Below, one piece after another: positions 46,629 through 59,899 of a DNA stretch of 64,000 nt. The position numbers and the translations under genes are program-made. Positions within the stretch are counted from its first letter, which is position 1. Every line of letters begins with the position of its first letter. The stretch is taken from NCBI GenBank assembly GCA_035236585.1, contig CP141136.1:51291136-51355135 (forward strand), given 5' to 3'. This DNA comes from Warburgia ugandensis. Its lineage: Eukaryota; Streptophyta; Magnoliopsida; Canellales; Canellaceae. Under the pieces are notes generated by a model that saw only the letters and a program-made list of their open reading frames with translations, was not told the origin of the DNA and made no database searches.

Positions 46629-48861
46629 TGTAATAACTGGGGCTCTAACAATCACAATATTGTCCACTTTGGGTTCCCATATACCCTCATGACTTTACTC
46701 CTCCCCAAAGGGGAAATGCATTGTGACCATTATAGTTCCCTGAACTCTTATAACTAGCCTCAATCACTCTCCCCGGGCAATGTGGGACTAACTCTCAGTC
46801 CCTCAGCTGTCTCTTATCTACGGAGTCCCTAAGGCTTCACCTCTTTCCACCTTAGGGAACATGCATCCTCACATGACTGCTTGAGTCTTTTAGCCATCTC
46901 CCATCTATAGGGTCCTTAAGACATCTCCCCCTGCTTAAGGGAACATATGTCCTCGCATGATCACTTGAGTCCCTCAACCATCTCGAATCTAGGGGGTCCC
47001 TAAGCCTTCTCCCTTTATAGCCAATGGCATCACACTTAGTTAGCTGTCACACCATGAGGGGAACTGGCTCTAATAACATTTGTAATAGCTATGGCTCCAA
47101 TAATCACAATATTGTCCGCTTTATGTGCCCATACACCCACATAGCTTTACTCTTCCCCAAAGGGAAAACAAATGGTGACAATTAGAGTTCCCTGAACTCT
47201 TATAACAAGCCTAAATCCCTCTCCTTAAGCAAAGTAAGACTAACTCTTAGTCCCTCAACCGTGTCCCATTTATAGGGTCTCTAAGCCTTCACCTAAGGAG
47301 AAGGTCTAGGGACCCCATAGATCAAGGATGGTTGAGGGACTCAAGCGATGATGCATATTCCCTAAGGGGGAATAGGTGAAGGCTTAGGGACCCTGTAGAT
47401 GAGAGATGGTTGAGGGATTGAGATTTAGTCCCACATTGTCCAGGGAGAGGGATTTGGGCTAGTTATAAGAGTTCGACGAACTCTACTTGTCACAACACAT
47501 TTTCCCTTCAGTGAAGAGTAAAGTCGTGAGGGTGTATAGGCACCCAAAGCAAACAATATTGTGACTAGTGGAGCCCCAGCTGTTACAAATTCTATCAGAT
47601 CTAGGTTTCTATCCTGAGACCTATGTGGATTGGAAATCTAGTAACAATTGATAATTCAATGGACAATCAATCAATAGCTAATGAAATGCCCTCGGTACAA
47701 TAATAAGCACTATCACTTTGTCTTGTGCCAAATGCTACTATGAGTTAACTTAGAGAAAACTTCCATGATAGAGAAGCTAAGAGAAAATTCTAAATTTGTA
47801 TATTTGAATGTGTGTTTATATTGTTACAGTGGTGTGACTAATCAGGAGTGTGTACGTGAATTAAATAAACTATTTGCATTAGTGAACTTGAAGTTCTCCA
47901 TTTGAGGTAAGTGGAATTAAAAGGAGAAGGCTTAGGGACTCCATAGACAGGAGATAACTGAGGGACTCAAGTAGTCATGCAAGGATGCATGCTCCCTAAG
48001 GGGGGAAGAGGTGAAGGCTTAAGGACCCCATAGATGAGAGATTGCTGAGGGATTGAGAGTTAGTCCCACACTGCCCAGGGAGAGGGATTTGGGCTGGTTA
48101 TAAGAGTTCGGGGAACTCTAATGATCACAACGTGTTTTCCCTTTGGGGAAGAGTAAAGTCGCGAGGGCGTATGGGCACCCAAAGCGGGCAATATCTATTG
48201 GAGCCCTAGTTGTTACAAATGGGGAACTGAGTATTGTCTCGGATAAGCCGCCCAAGGTGGGCATAAGATGATCGTGAGAATGGCTAGCTGAGTGTCGTCT
48301 TGGGTATGCCGATTAGAGTGAGCATGAAGACCTTAAGAGCTTAGTCCCACATCGTCAAGGGAGAAGGTCCTATATGATTGATAAGAGTTTGGTGGAACTC
48401 TCACAGCAACAATGCTTTTTCCCATTAGCAAGGAGAGGCAAAGCTGTGCGGCCTAGTGGCCAAAGCAGACAATATTGTTGTTGTGGGACCCCCAACTCTT
48501 ACAGTGGTATCAGTGCTATGATCCCCTTGTAGTGTTGTGTATGGCTGCATGCTGGGGACAACGTGTTCCCAAGGGGGATAGCGGACCAAGTGTTGTCTTG
48601 GGTAAGCACCCAAGGTGGGCATAAGACCATCGCGAGAATGGCAACCTGAGTGTCATCTTGCTTAAGCTGCTCAGAGTGAGCATGAAGACCCCAAGAGCTT
48701 AGTCCCACATTACCCAAGGAGAAGGTCCAGCGCAATTGATAAGAGTTTAGTGGAACTCTCCCAACAACAATGCATTTTTCCCTTAGTGGGGAGAGGCAAA
48801 GCCGTGAGGCCTAGTTGCCAAAGTGGACAATATTATTGTTGTCAGACCCCTAGGTGTTACA
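46629..48861. mobile_element. TRIM cluster 2: composite of six LTRs inserted in an RT gene
   Basis: Minus-strand LTRs lie at 46629-46797 and 47081-47249 (169 bp each), with the primer site (minus strand TGTTATTAGAGCC) at 47066-47078. Related plus-strand LTRs lie at 47419-47587 and 48054-48217. A second TRIM family follows, with LTRs at 48325-48503 and 48683-48861 (179 bp each) and primer site GTGGTATCAGTGCT at 48504-48517. All have the TAGTCCCACAT block and end in TTACA (plus strand), and all lack coding capacity. The composite is bounded by TTAGG (46624-46628) and CTAGG (48862-48866). Cutting it out at that duplication rejoins the RT text. 47588-47925 is a 340-bp stretch unrelated to the TRIM repeats. 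Confidence 0.82.
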
Positions 48862-49160
48862 CTAGGCTTATCAACTATGTGAAAATTTCTCTATGTTTAA
48901 GTTCTGAGTTAAGCAAGTCCAATTCCTTGGTCATGTTATCTTGGTGGACGGTATTGCTATTGACCCCAAGAAGATAGAAGTAATCATAAACTAATAGAGA
49001 CCCAAGACTATGATAGAGATTTGTAGTTTCTTCATGTTGGTAGTTTATTAAAGGAGGTTTTGTAATATAAGCAATATTATAACTCCATTATAATTATTAG
49101 AAGAAAATGAGGTATTTTTTATCTTTTTATTCAATACCTTTTATTGAATTACTTCAGACT
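48862..49160 (+). pseudogene. Family-B gypsy reverse transcriptase, part 2
   Basis: It continues the RT broken at 46628: VKQVQFLGHVILVDGIAID and PKKIEVI (about 48910-48990), then FFMLVVY and RRFCNIS (about 49030-49075), matching the RT thumb/connection of gypsy elements. Homology fades by about 49140 and the family-C repeat begins. Confidence 0.75.
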
Positions 49161-52100
49161 TAGTAGTAGGTATCCACTATAACATCAAGTGGAAAACCAA
49201 CAACATGGTTCAAGTGGCTTGCTTGGAAGGACAAGAAGGTACAAAAACTATAGATTAGATAGGCTAGCCAAGTAAGGATAAGTTAGTGAGATTACTATGT
49301 CAATATTGTGTGAGAAACCTAAATGGTTAATATATGAGTAGTATTTAAGAGGCATATGACTGATAAGATCTTGGGCAACTAAATAAATGCAACTACTTAC
49401 ATTAAGTGTTCCTTGATGGGTTAATCAACTAAGGCTGAAAGCAAGGTGGTTAAGATATAGTGCAACTGTAGCCTAGTCTAAGTATTAGTTTTGAGTAAAG
49501 AGAAAACATAAGGATAGGATATAATAGGCTAAGGGGATCATTGAAGATTAGAGCATCATAAGTGATAATGTGTAAATTAAGGGAAGGAAATACATGAATG
49601 TAATGTGAGAGTGAGTGTATGATTGAGGTGTAGAAATAGGATATAAGATGCGCACATCCATGCATGGGTAATTGGAAAAAAATGCATTAAATAGAAACCA
49701 TCCATGCATGGGACCTCAACTCAACACATGAAGGGGAAGCCACCCATGCATGGAGTGTCAACCCAACACGTGAATGGTAGACTAAGCCTTGCGAGGAAGC
49801 AGCTTTCCCATGTCATGATGAATTCCACGAAATTAAAGAGATAACTAATAGAACATTATAAGTATAGAGAAGGGAAGCTAATGCATGAATTAAGCAACCA
49901 TCCCTTAAATGGAACAAGTGTGACATCTAGAAAGGGATTCCATGAAAAGGGCCAGCTGGTAGGAGGTAATGAAGAGTTTCAACAACTAACACAAAAGGGA
50001 AGTAAAATAGTTTTCCTAGGCTGCAATGCTTCACGCATACATTCTAAAGAAATAAGGAGAAAACCAATAGGTAATTGGAAAAACAAGGGAAGAAAAATGA
50101 AACCAAAGGAAAGAAGGAAAAAACTAGAAGAATAAGGGGAAGAGAGCATAAGAAGAAGAGGAAAAGAGAGGAGAGAACAAGGATTAGAGGTGCTAGATGT
50201 TGGACTGCTTGGATAGTCAAAATTTTTTGGGAGAATTCCACTATTTTGAAGCTTGAACTCATCTCCTATTTCCCATTATTCTAAGGAATTTCACTAAGCA
50301 GGGGCATAGTAAGAACTTCCTTAACATGATCACCATGGATTGTTTCATGAACTTAAAGAACATTGTTTCTTTTACCATCTTTGGAGATTGAATTTTGCTG
50401 GATATATTAATACTTCATAGCATGATCATATGACATGATAAATGACTAATACTTCAAATGGATTGAACAAAGAAAAAAGAAAACACAATTGGAATAATTC
50501 ATGAAAAAGGATGCATTTACTATGATGGAAATTTTGTTGCTTAAGATATTGATCTAATTTTTATGTTAATTGGAAGCGTGATCAATTCTTGTTAAACTTG
50601 ATTCTTCATTAAATGAATTGGCAACATGAAACTATTGTTTTAGATTAGTGAATTTAGGATTGAAATCCCATGAAATTGGTTTGAGAATGATGCCATCATC
50701 TGAAGCAAAATGGTGCCATTTCCAGCCCCAAAGTTTTTGTGTTTTACCCACTATTATGTGGCCAAATGTTGCATGTTACTTTGACTTTTTCATTAAAATG
50801 TTCTTTAATATAGCAAAAGCATGTGGACCATCGATATTTGGTGAAGGAAGTCAGATGAAAAAGAAGCATGAAATGGCACCACTCCTAGACCTTATCTTAG
50901 AGTAGGAATCTTGCCAGATTCATGCTTTTATTTGGATGATCAATTGAAGAGAATTTTTTTAATTTTTTAACAATTGGCAAGTAACCTTGGGAATCGATGA
51001 AGTGGATGATAAAAATATGCAAACATTTCTTTGTCTTATAACTCACAAATAGTAATCATTTTCTTCATACCCTATTAGAAAACAATGCATTCATATTTTG
51101 AGGACAAGTGAACCTAATTGAGGATAACACCACTTGGTTTCCAACCAACACTTTATAACTTATTCTTATTCTATAAATTAAGTGATACACTAGATTGACC
51201 ACTTAAAATCTTTTTTTTTTTCTGGTTGTTTGAAACATAACTAATAGGTAAAATAACCAAAGCACCATGGATGATTGAAAATGGAGCTAAAAAACAATAG
51301 GACCTTGAGAGCCATTCTACCATTACTTAGAGAGGACTCTAGGTGGAAAATAGGAGCTAAAACAACAAGACAAATGTTAATAATGAAACCTATGTCGTTT
51401 TTAGGTTATGGAAGAATTTGCACCGTAAAGTGTGCCATAGGAGTGTGTTAGAAACCACCTAGTATGTCATCGGTGTAGCACACTGCCATGGTGTGCTTTG
51501 GAGGGGAGTTTCTCATTTGAAATGTTGAGCTTAAGAGGCTAATAACAGTAAGAGAGATGGAGTGAACAGGACTTTAAACGTACACCTAACTTGCTCTAAT
51601 TGAGAGAATGGAAGTTAGAACCTTAGGGCCATTCTAGAATAAGAATTGGACCCAGTTATCTTATTAATTAATGGGCATTTTAACAGATGAACTCCCATGA
51701 ACACAAGATATTCAAATGAGACTTTAGAACCTGTGTTAAGGTCTGAAAACAATCCAAACCTAACTTTGGTCTAAAGTTATAGGGAAAGTAAGCCAATTCC
51801 TCTATGTAACACTCATAGTCTAAGGAACTAGTCACCTTAGAATACTTAATGTTAAATAAGTGTTAGGTATTACATGAAAATGCAATATTAAGGCTATGGG
51901 AATCCTATGTTGGTACCATATGAATGATGATTTGTATAAGACTTGTGAATGCTACATGAAATACTATATGAGTGTCATGGGAATGCTACACAAATGCCAT
52001 GGAAATGTTATAGAAATTCCATGTGGAAGCTAGGGAATTACCACAAAGGGTAACATGTATATGACATATGAGATGTTACATGAAATGATGCTTGGGAATT

Positions 52101-53587
52101 GATACACTAGTGCTATGAATAGACCATTTCAAATGACACAAAAATAATTATAGAAAATTCAATAAAGGGTATCATGCAAAGGTTATGACAAATCCATGGA
52201 AAAGATATTATAATATTCATGATTTCAATAAGTATCCATTAAGCATAATATGAATTGTCATGACATATATTATAGATATGTTATGTTAACATGGCTGATT
52301 GGACCATCACTATCTTACTGAATCTTAAACTTGTATGAAAACATGCTCAAGGACACCTAAACTATTAGCTAGATATTGATAGGTCCATCGTTTGAGAACT
52401 CATTGGAAAAATTATGCTTTATTAGGAGCTATGACTATGATATTAGAAATTTTCCATGCCTTGAAACACCAATACAATGAAAAGAAAAAACAAACAATGA
52501 AAAGAAATGCATAGAAAAACATTGGAAATCAAATGTATAAGGAGAGCTTTATAGAGAAATGAAAAAAAAGAAGGGATGCATCTAAGATCCTCCCTTTAGT
52601 GATAATGAGATGTGACAGGCAATAGGATGCCTATTGACCTCATTTGGCATCGTTAGAAGAACACCTTCATCTTGAAGATGAAAGGGTTTTGAAATGGATT
52701 TTACATGCTTCATGAGTAGTTGCATCTCTAGCTTTGTTTTTTAGTTTTGCTTTATATGCTAATGATTCATGAGAATTTGCAAGTCCGTAGGTAAAAGGCC
52801 ATTTGTAAGGCCTAGGTCATTATAATAGGAGGTTCAGACTGGCCCTTGACCTCTAACTTGATACCCTCCCTTATGCGGGGTTCTAATAAGCAAGTAGGTT
52901 TCATGGAGCTACTCCTCATGAGGGCTAACTCAATATTGAACCACGTCACTCTCCACCTCTATCATTGTGGGTGGTGGTAGTTGCTTCAAGCAATGGTTGC
53001 CCCACTGGCATTGCATGGATATCAGGAAATGTTATGATATGATGTGATAGTTGACCCGAGCTACTCATCAATCATTCTCATGAATCTAACTAATACATAT
53101 GTCAGGATTTTCATGCTACTCAGCATAGGGTTAGTACTTGATTTGGTTATTGACTGATGAGTTGAGCTAGGGTACTCCAAATTGACAGAAAATAGGGAGC
53201 TCTTAGGAGTATACCCTATTCTATTACACTAATTTGATGTGATAAACATAATGATATTTTATAGATTGAGAACATTTCCACTAACATAGTTTAATCAATA
53301 TTGTTTAATTGAATTAGTTTTATTAAGAACTTGCATTCATACTCATGCATAAACTTCATCTGTGGATGTAAGAACAAAAAGTTAAATATACTCTTAAATG
53401 CCATAGTTTTTCATGATGATAACTACATAGGATATTTTAACAAGAATGTAAATGTACATCTTGGCACACTACATAAAATACTTATATGTTTGAGCTAACC
53501 AATATATATCTATAGGTACTTGCTGCTTGTTTTGAATTTGGCCTTGTTAAGGTTGTGCTTACACTGCACCAACATTTTCCAAATGAG
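49161..53587 (+). repeat. Family-C long repeat, copy 1 (C1), 3' truncated
   Basis: About 4.4 kb, collinear with 55433-59450 at moderate identity. It starts near AGTAGTAGGTATCCACTATAAC, aligned with AGTAGTATGTAACCACCATAAC in copy 2. Landmarks shared by both copies are the purine-rich stretch (50050-50190), the block GATTGAAATYCCATG, a run of degenerate short repeats (about 51890-52090), and GTACTTGSTRCC near the end. There is no coding homology. The final 450 bp of copy 2 are missing here. It is likely an LTR of an unidentified family; the boundaries are uncertain. Confidence 0.65.
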
Positions 53588-53690
53588 AGTATACAGTTTG
53601 CTTGACTTTTTTGGATAAGATATTGTAGGCATAGCAGTCATGGGAGGAGACATGCTGACTGGGGGAGAGATGGTTTTGAGAAGGGACATG

Positions 53691-53822
53691 ATCCTGGTGT
53701 GAGGTTCCAGGGTACTCTCAATGTGGTTAACAATGTGGGATTTAGGCAAGAGTTGTTGATGGCAATGCATCATTCTAAATTCACCATGCATCCAAGAGGT
53801 ACAAAAATGTGTCACGAGCTGA
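53691..53822 (+). pseudogene. Integrase zinc-binding fragment
   Basis: The translation GVRFQGTLNVVNN, FRQELLMAMHHSKFTMHP and TKMCHEL matches the region just before and including the integrase histidines (HHxxxxxxH). It is cut at 53822, where sequence from the middle of a family-A LTR takes over. The preceding 100 bp (53588-53690) show nothing recognisable. Confidence 0.7.
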
Positions 53823-55432
53823 AGATGGAAAATCTGAGCCATCCAATTGATCCAGAAGGACCCAAAACCACTAAGGTAGAATTTTTCTAAAATTTAATCT
53901 AGGATGCCACAATGGAACGCTGCACAAAAACGCACCCTACAGGAGCATCTCCGCGTGTGACAACGTTTCGACGAAACGTCTACGCAACAGGAGCAGTCCC
54001 GGGTGAGCACGTTCAACTTGTGTCCCAGTAACGGGAGTGAGGCGACCGCTCTGCCCGACTGGACCCATTCTACCCAAACAATCTAGGCAGTCCATTTCGC
54101 TCTGCCCAGATCAAATCTGGACCCTCAAAATGACTATAAACTTCAATCTTCAATTATGGAGTCATCTGAACTCCAAATTAAGATTGGAAAAAAAGCTAGA
54201 GAAAGCTTATAATGTCTATTTTCTTCTAAAATCATAAAATTGATAAAACTCTTCAAGAAACTTTCTATTTTGAGGAATTAAGATTCTAATTTTCCTGATC
54301 TTTAAGATCTGAGATGATCAAATCTAAGGAATATAATGTAATGATGAAATAATGTTAAAATAAAGTAATATCTATGATTTATTTTGACAGAGAACATAAA
54401 ATGAGGAATCTACCCTTTATGGTAGGAAAACCCTAAAAATACTAAGGGACCCACTTGATCAATAAGATCAAGCATGATCAGTCCCTTTGTATGGGTTGAA
54501 TAAATGGGATTGTGATGAAATATAGTTAGATCATGGATTAAATGTGACAAAAACAAGTGGATATGATCTTTGGATCTTAATGGAGTAAAAGCCCTAAATG
54601 TAATTAAAACCGTTGATCTAAAGGAAAAAATCTAAGATCTAATGGTTAGATCATAAGTAAAAGTTTCTAATAATCTTAATCTTATTACTTTAATTGCCTT
54701 TTATTTGATAATAGAATTGTAAATGTGATTTATGTTATAAAGTAGGAAGCATGATAGTGTAATTCTTAAATTTTAGCATGCTATGCTCTAAATGCTATTA
54801 GTTTGTTATTAGGTTGGTAGATTTAATTATCTTAGGGCCATGTTAGTTTAAATTTGAGATTTTAGTATGATTCCATTAGATTAGTAATAAAATTTCATGT
54901 ATTTCATAACTAAGGATCATGCTAGTTTAAGCATACTTTTATTTCATTAGGTTAAGTTACATTATAGGAAGCATGCTAGTATAAATAGTTATTATATTTA
55001 TATTGGATTTATGCTTTAAAGTTTATGATTTAATTGTTGTCAAATTTTATCACTAGATTTAATTGTTAAGTAGTTGTTAAGATATAATGAGCATAAATCA
55101 CAAAAAATGTAGACTAATGGAATATAGAGATTCATGGATAATTAAGATGAGTAAATGATTTTGACTTAATATTAGTAAGGGCTATAATTAGTAGGACAAT
55201 ATAAGGATTATCAAATCCTTGGCCCAAATTAGGAGAATAATAAACCCCATGAATGACATTTTAAATGTTCATGAATTTAATTAAAATCAATTAGAAAGAG
55301 TACTTGGGTTTTTCAAAATAGATTCCAAAGAAAATAATTTTTACTACTTTATTTTGCAAAAAATTTTTACTGCTAAGGGCCCTACCTTTAAAAATGTATT
55401 TCAAAATGTGTTACAAAAACTGGGTCATCACA
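53823..55432 (+). repeat. Partial family-A LTR (A6)
   Basis: It begins at GATGGAAAATCTGAGCC, mid-LTR, and runs through the CpG-rich island (about 53900-54105) and the collinear middle part to about 55305. Most of the distal half is deleted, and only the last 120 bp to the terminus GGGTCATCACA (55432) follow. No primer-binding site follows. Confidence 0.8.
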
Positions 55433-58400
55433 AGTAGTATGTAACCACCATAACATCAAGTAGAAAACAAACAACTTAGTTCAAGTGGCTAGCTTGGAAG
55501 ACAAGGAAGGTACAAAAGATATAGATTAGAAAAGTTGGGTAAGTAAGAATAATTTAGTGAGATTACCATGTCAATATTGTGTGAGAAACCTATGTGATTA
55601 GTAGACAGATAGTATTTAAGAGGCACGTGGCTGATAAGACTTTGGGCAAATAAATAAATGCAATGACATGGTGTTTAAACTTACCATGAATTGAATATGA
55701 CTTGATAGGTTAATCAACTAAGGATGAAAGTGAAGTGGAGAAGATATAATGCAACCATTGCCTAGCCTAAGTAAAAGTTTTGGGTGAAGAGAAAACATAA
55801 GGATAGGATATAATAGGCTATGAGGAATATAGAAGATTCAAGCATCACAAGTGATAATGTGTAAAGTAAGAAAGGAAATAGATGGGGTGTAATAAGAGAG
55901 TAAGTGTATGATTGAGGTGTATTTATATGATAAAAGAAGTGTGTGATAGACATCTATGCATGGGTAAGTGGAATAAATTCATGAAATAAAAACCATCCAT
56001 GTATGGGACCTCAACCCAACATGTGGATAGGAGATGAAGCCATCCAAGGAGCTAGATGTCCCATGTCATGATTAATTAAATGAAATCTAAGAGATATCTA
56101 ATAAAACATTACAAGTATAGAGAAGGGAAGCTAATTCATGAATTAAGTAGCCATCCCTCGCACGGATCAAAAGTGACATGCGGAAAGGGATTCCATGTAA
56201 TAGAGAACCTAGTAGGAGGTAATGATGAGTTTCAACATGCAATATAAAAGGGAAGTAAGATGGTTTTCCTAGGCTGCAATGCTTCATGCATACATTCTAG
56301 AGAAAAAAGGAGAAAACCACTTACATAAAGGGAAAACTAGGAGAAGAAAAGGGAAACCAAAGGAAGGAAGGAAAAAGTTAAATGAAGAAGGGGAGAAGAG
56401 TGGAAGAACAAGAGGAGAAAACAAAGATGACAAGTGAAGGGAGGTGATGGAATTTGGACTATTTGGAGAGTCAAAAAAGTTTGGAAAAATTCAATGATTT
56501 TGAATCTACAACACATCATCAATTCACCAATATTGTGAGGAATTGCCCCAAGTAGGGAGGCATTAGGAACTTTCTTAACTAGATCATCATTCTAATTTCT
56601 ATAGAAATGAAAACTTTTTTTTTTTTTTTTTTGGACTATTTGAAATGCCATAAGATTGTTTCATGCAACTACTTTAAGAACTTTTTTGTTTCTTTTACCA
56701 TCTCTGGAGCTTGAATTTTCTTAGATATTCATTACCTCATAGCATGATCCCATGACAAATGACTTATACATAGAATGGACAAAGCAAAGGGAAAAGAATC
56801 TTGTCAAAATAATTCATGAGAAAGGACACATTTATTGTGATGGAAATGGCATTAATTAATATGTTGTTGCTTGACCAATTTTTATGTTGATTAGAAGCAT
56901 GATCAATTCTTATTAAACTTAATTCTTCATGACAGGAATTGGTGACATGAAATACTATTTCAGATCAATCAATTGGGGATTGAAATTCCATGGAATTGGC
57001 ATGAAAATGATGCCATCTTTAGAAGTGAAACAGTTGCATTTCCAGCCCAAAGCTTGGGTGTTTTACCCACTGTTATGTGGCAAAATGTAGTAAGAGATAC
57101 ACTAGATGAACCACTTAAAATCTTTTACTTTCATTATGTTTGAAGCATAACTAATAGGTAGATAAATACAGAAACATTGATGATGACAAAGGAGTCGAAA
57201 GACCATATGACATTGAGAGCCACTCTACCATTGGTAAGAAAGGACAATTAGTGGGCCCTATATCAATTAGGTTATGAAAGAGTTTGAATTGCAAAGTGTG
57301 TCATGGATGTTGCTAGAAACATTCAAGTATGAGATTGGTGTAGCATACTACTAGGTTTTGAAGTACAAATTCTCATTTGTAATGTTGAGCTAAGGAGGCT
57401 AATATCATTTAAAGAAATGGAGTGACGAGGTATTTAAAACATACAGCTAACTCACTCTAATTAAGAGTATGGAAGTTAAAAGCTTGGGCCCTCTCTAGAA
57501 TAAGACTGGGCCTATTTTTCTTTTTTATTTTTGAGAACTGTAACAAATGCACTCCCACAATCACAAGACTATTCAAATGAAACTTTAGAACCTATTTTAT
57601 GATCTAGAAACAATCAAAACCTGATTTTGGCCTAAAGTTCTAAGGAAAGTAAGCCAATTCCTCTATACAACACTCATAGTCTAAGGAACTAGTCACTTTA
57701 GAATACTTAATGTTAAACAAATGTTTAGTGTTACTTGAAAATGCGACATTAAGGCCATGGGAATACTATGTTGGTACCATATGAATGATATAGATTATTA
57801 TGAATGATGATTTGTATATGATTTGTGAAAGCTACTTGAAATACTATATGAATGTCAGGGAATGCTACATGAATGCTATGGAATTGTTGTAGGAATGCCA
57901 TGTGAATGAAAGGGAATTACCCTAGTGGGTAACATGTATATGACATATGAGATGTTGGATGAAATGATGTTTGAATGCTACAGAAACTCCATCAATTTAA
58001 TACACAAATGCGAGTAGACCATGGGAAATGAGATGAAAAGAATTACGAAAATTCTATAAAAATTATATTGCCAAAGGTTTTGACATATCCATGCAGATGA
58101 TATGGTAATACTCATGCTTTCCACAATTAACCATTAAGTGTAAGATGAATCATCATGACATTGATTATAAATGTGGAAATTAAGTTAACTTGGCTGATTG
58201 GACAATCACTATAATACTAAATCTTGAACTTGAACGAAAACACATTCAAGGATACCTAGCCTATTAACTAAATATTGATAGGTCCATCACTTGAGAAATC
58301 CTTGGAAAAACTATGATTTATTAGGAGCTATAACTATGTTAGAAAGCTTCCATGCCTTGAAAATATGGAATGCTTTAAAAAGAAATTACACAAAAGGGAC

Positions 58401-59766
58401 AAATCTACGATGCTCCCATTATTACTAGAGCAATGTGAGAGACAATACAACACATATTGACATTATTTGGCATGGACAAAACAATACCTTCATCTTAAAG
58501 ATGAAAGGGTTCTATAATTGATCTTGCATTATTTGACGAATATGAAAGTGAGTAGTTGCATCTCTTATTTCCTTTTTTGGTTTTGATTTATACGATGATA
58601 ATTCACGAGCATTTGTGAGTCCCAAGGCATTGTGCTAGGTGGTTCGAATAGGCCCTTGACCTCTAACTTGATACCCACCCTTACGCAAGGTTTTGATATA
58701 GGAGTACATTTCATGAAGCTGCTCCTAGGATAACTAGGCAACATTCTGAGGATCACTCCCAAATTAGACCATGTTGATATCCATAGCTATCACAACAGGT
58801 AGCAGTAGTTATTTTAGGCAAAGGTAGCCACACTGGCATTAAATAGATGTTAGGATATGATATGATATGATGTGGTAGTTGATGTTGGCTAATGCATTAG
58901 TCATTCTCAAGGGTCCAACAGGTGCTTTTGGAAGGATGCTTGTTCCAATAATCATAGAGTTAGTAGTTGATTCAATTATCAATTGAGGAGTTGATCTAGG
59001 GTACAACAATATGATAGAAAATGGGGAGCTCCTTAGAGTATATCCTAATCTATTACACGAATTTGATGCAATAGATATAATGATGTTTTACATTCAACAT
59101 CTATTACAATGATACGGTTTAATTGATACTATTTAATCGAATTGGTTTTATTGAGAACTTGCATTCATATTGACGCACGAGCTTCATCTTCTATAACTAT
59201 GAAAGAACCAAAAGTTGGATGTACTCTAAAATTCCCTATTTTTTCATGATAATAAATATTTTGGAGATTTTAGTAAGAATGCTATTGTAAATCTTGGTGC
59301 ACTACATAAAACACTAAGATGTATGAGATGGCCAACATATATCTATATGTACTTGGTACCATGTTTTGAAACTGGCCTTGTTAGGGTTGTTACAACCGAG
59401 CAGTTGTGCTCACCCCCCACCAACATTTTTTATGTGAGAGGTCATGAAGACTAAGTTCCAAGGAGAAGGGAAAAGAGAAAGTGAAGTCTACTTGATGTAG
59501 ACATAGGTTTAAGATGAGATTACTTAGCTAGTTTTCGGGTTTTCCAATAGACTTATGAATGACTGTAAATATAACTTATGTTGGAACTTTAAATTAGATG
59601 TGATAACTATGAATGGACTTTTAAGAATGAGTGATATGATAGTATATTTAGTTGTGAATAGTGGATCCTGTGGCATGTTCTCATTTTAGCTGGCACTTAT
59701 ACTTTGAATCTATTTAACTATGTTTGGATTTTGATAGGTGGCCTTGGTATGGATTGTGGTTTTGTG

Positions 59767-59802
<36 letters not shown>

Positions 59803-59899
59803 GGGTTTCCAACACATCATTTGCATAGTCTTTTAACAAGAATTCTACTACATTGCTCATGATTTTCTAAAATGGTTTTTGGAAAACAAGGATGTCACA
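55433..59899 (+). repeat. Family-C long repeat, copy 2 (C2), probably a complete LTR
   Basis: The likely LTR is 55440-59899: TGTAACCACC at the left and GGATGTCACA at the right, 4,460 bp. It abuts LTR A6 on the left and RT/RNase H sequence on the right. No matching 5-bp flanks are seen (TAGTA against AGTTT), so solo-LTR status is unproved. It includes a T-run at 56616-56632, a degenerate short-repeat run at about 57760-57990, and (AT)n at 59771-59799. There is no coding homology. Confidence 0.65.

Noticed and set aside
38938..48861. Regularly spaced repeats as a CRISPR array
   Set aside because: Units are 164-179 bp LTRs with tRNA primer sites in a plant genome; not CRISPR.
50044..50284. Lys/Arg/Glu-rich frame
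   Set aside because: It translates a purine-rich tract in repeat C1; copy C2 does not keep the frame.
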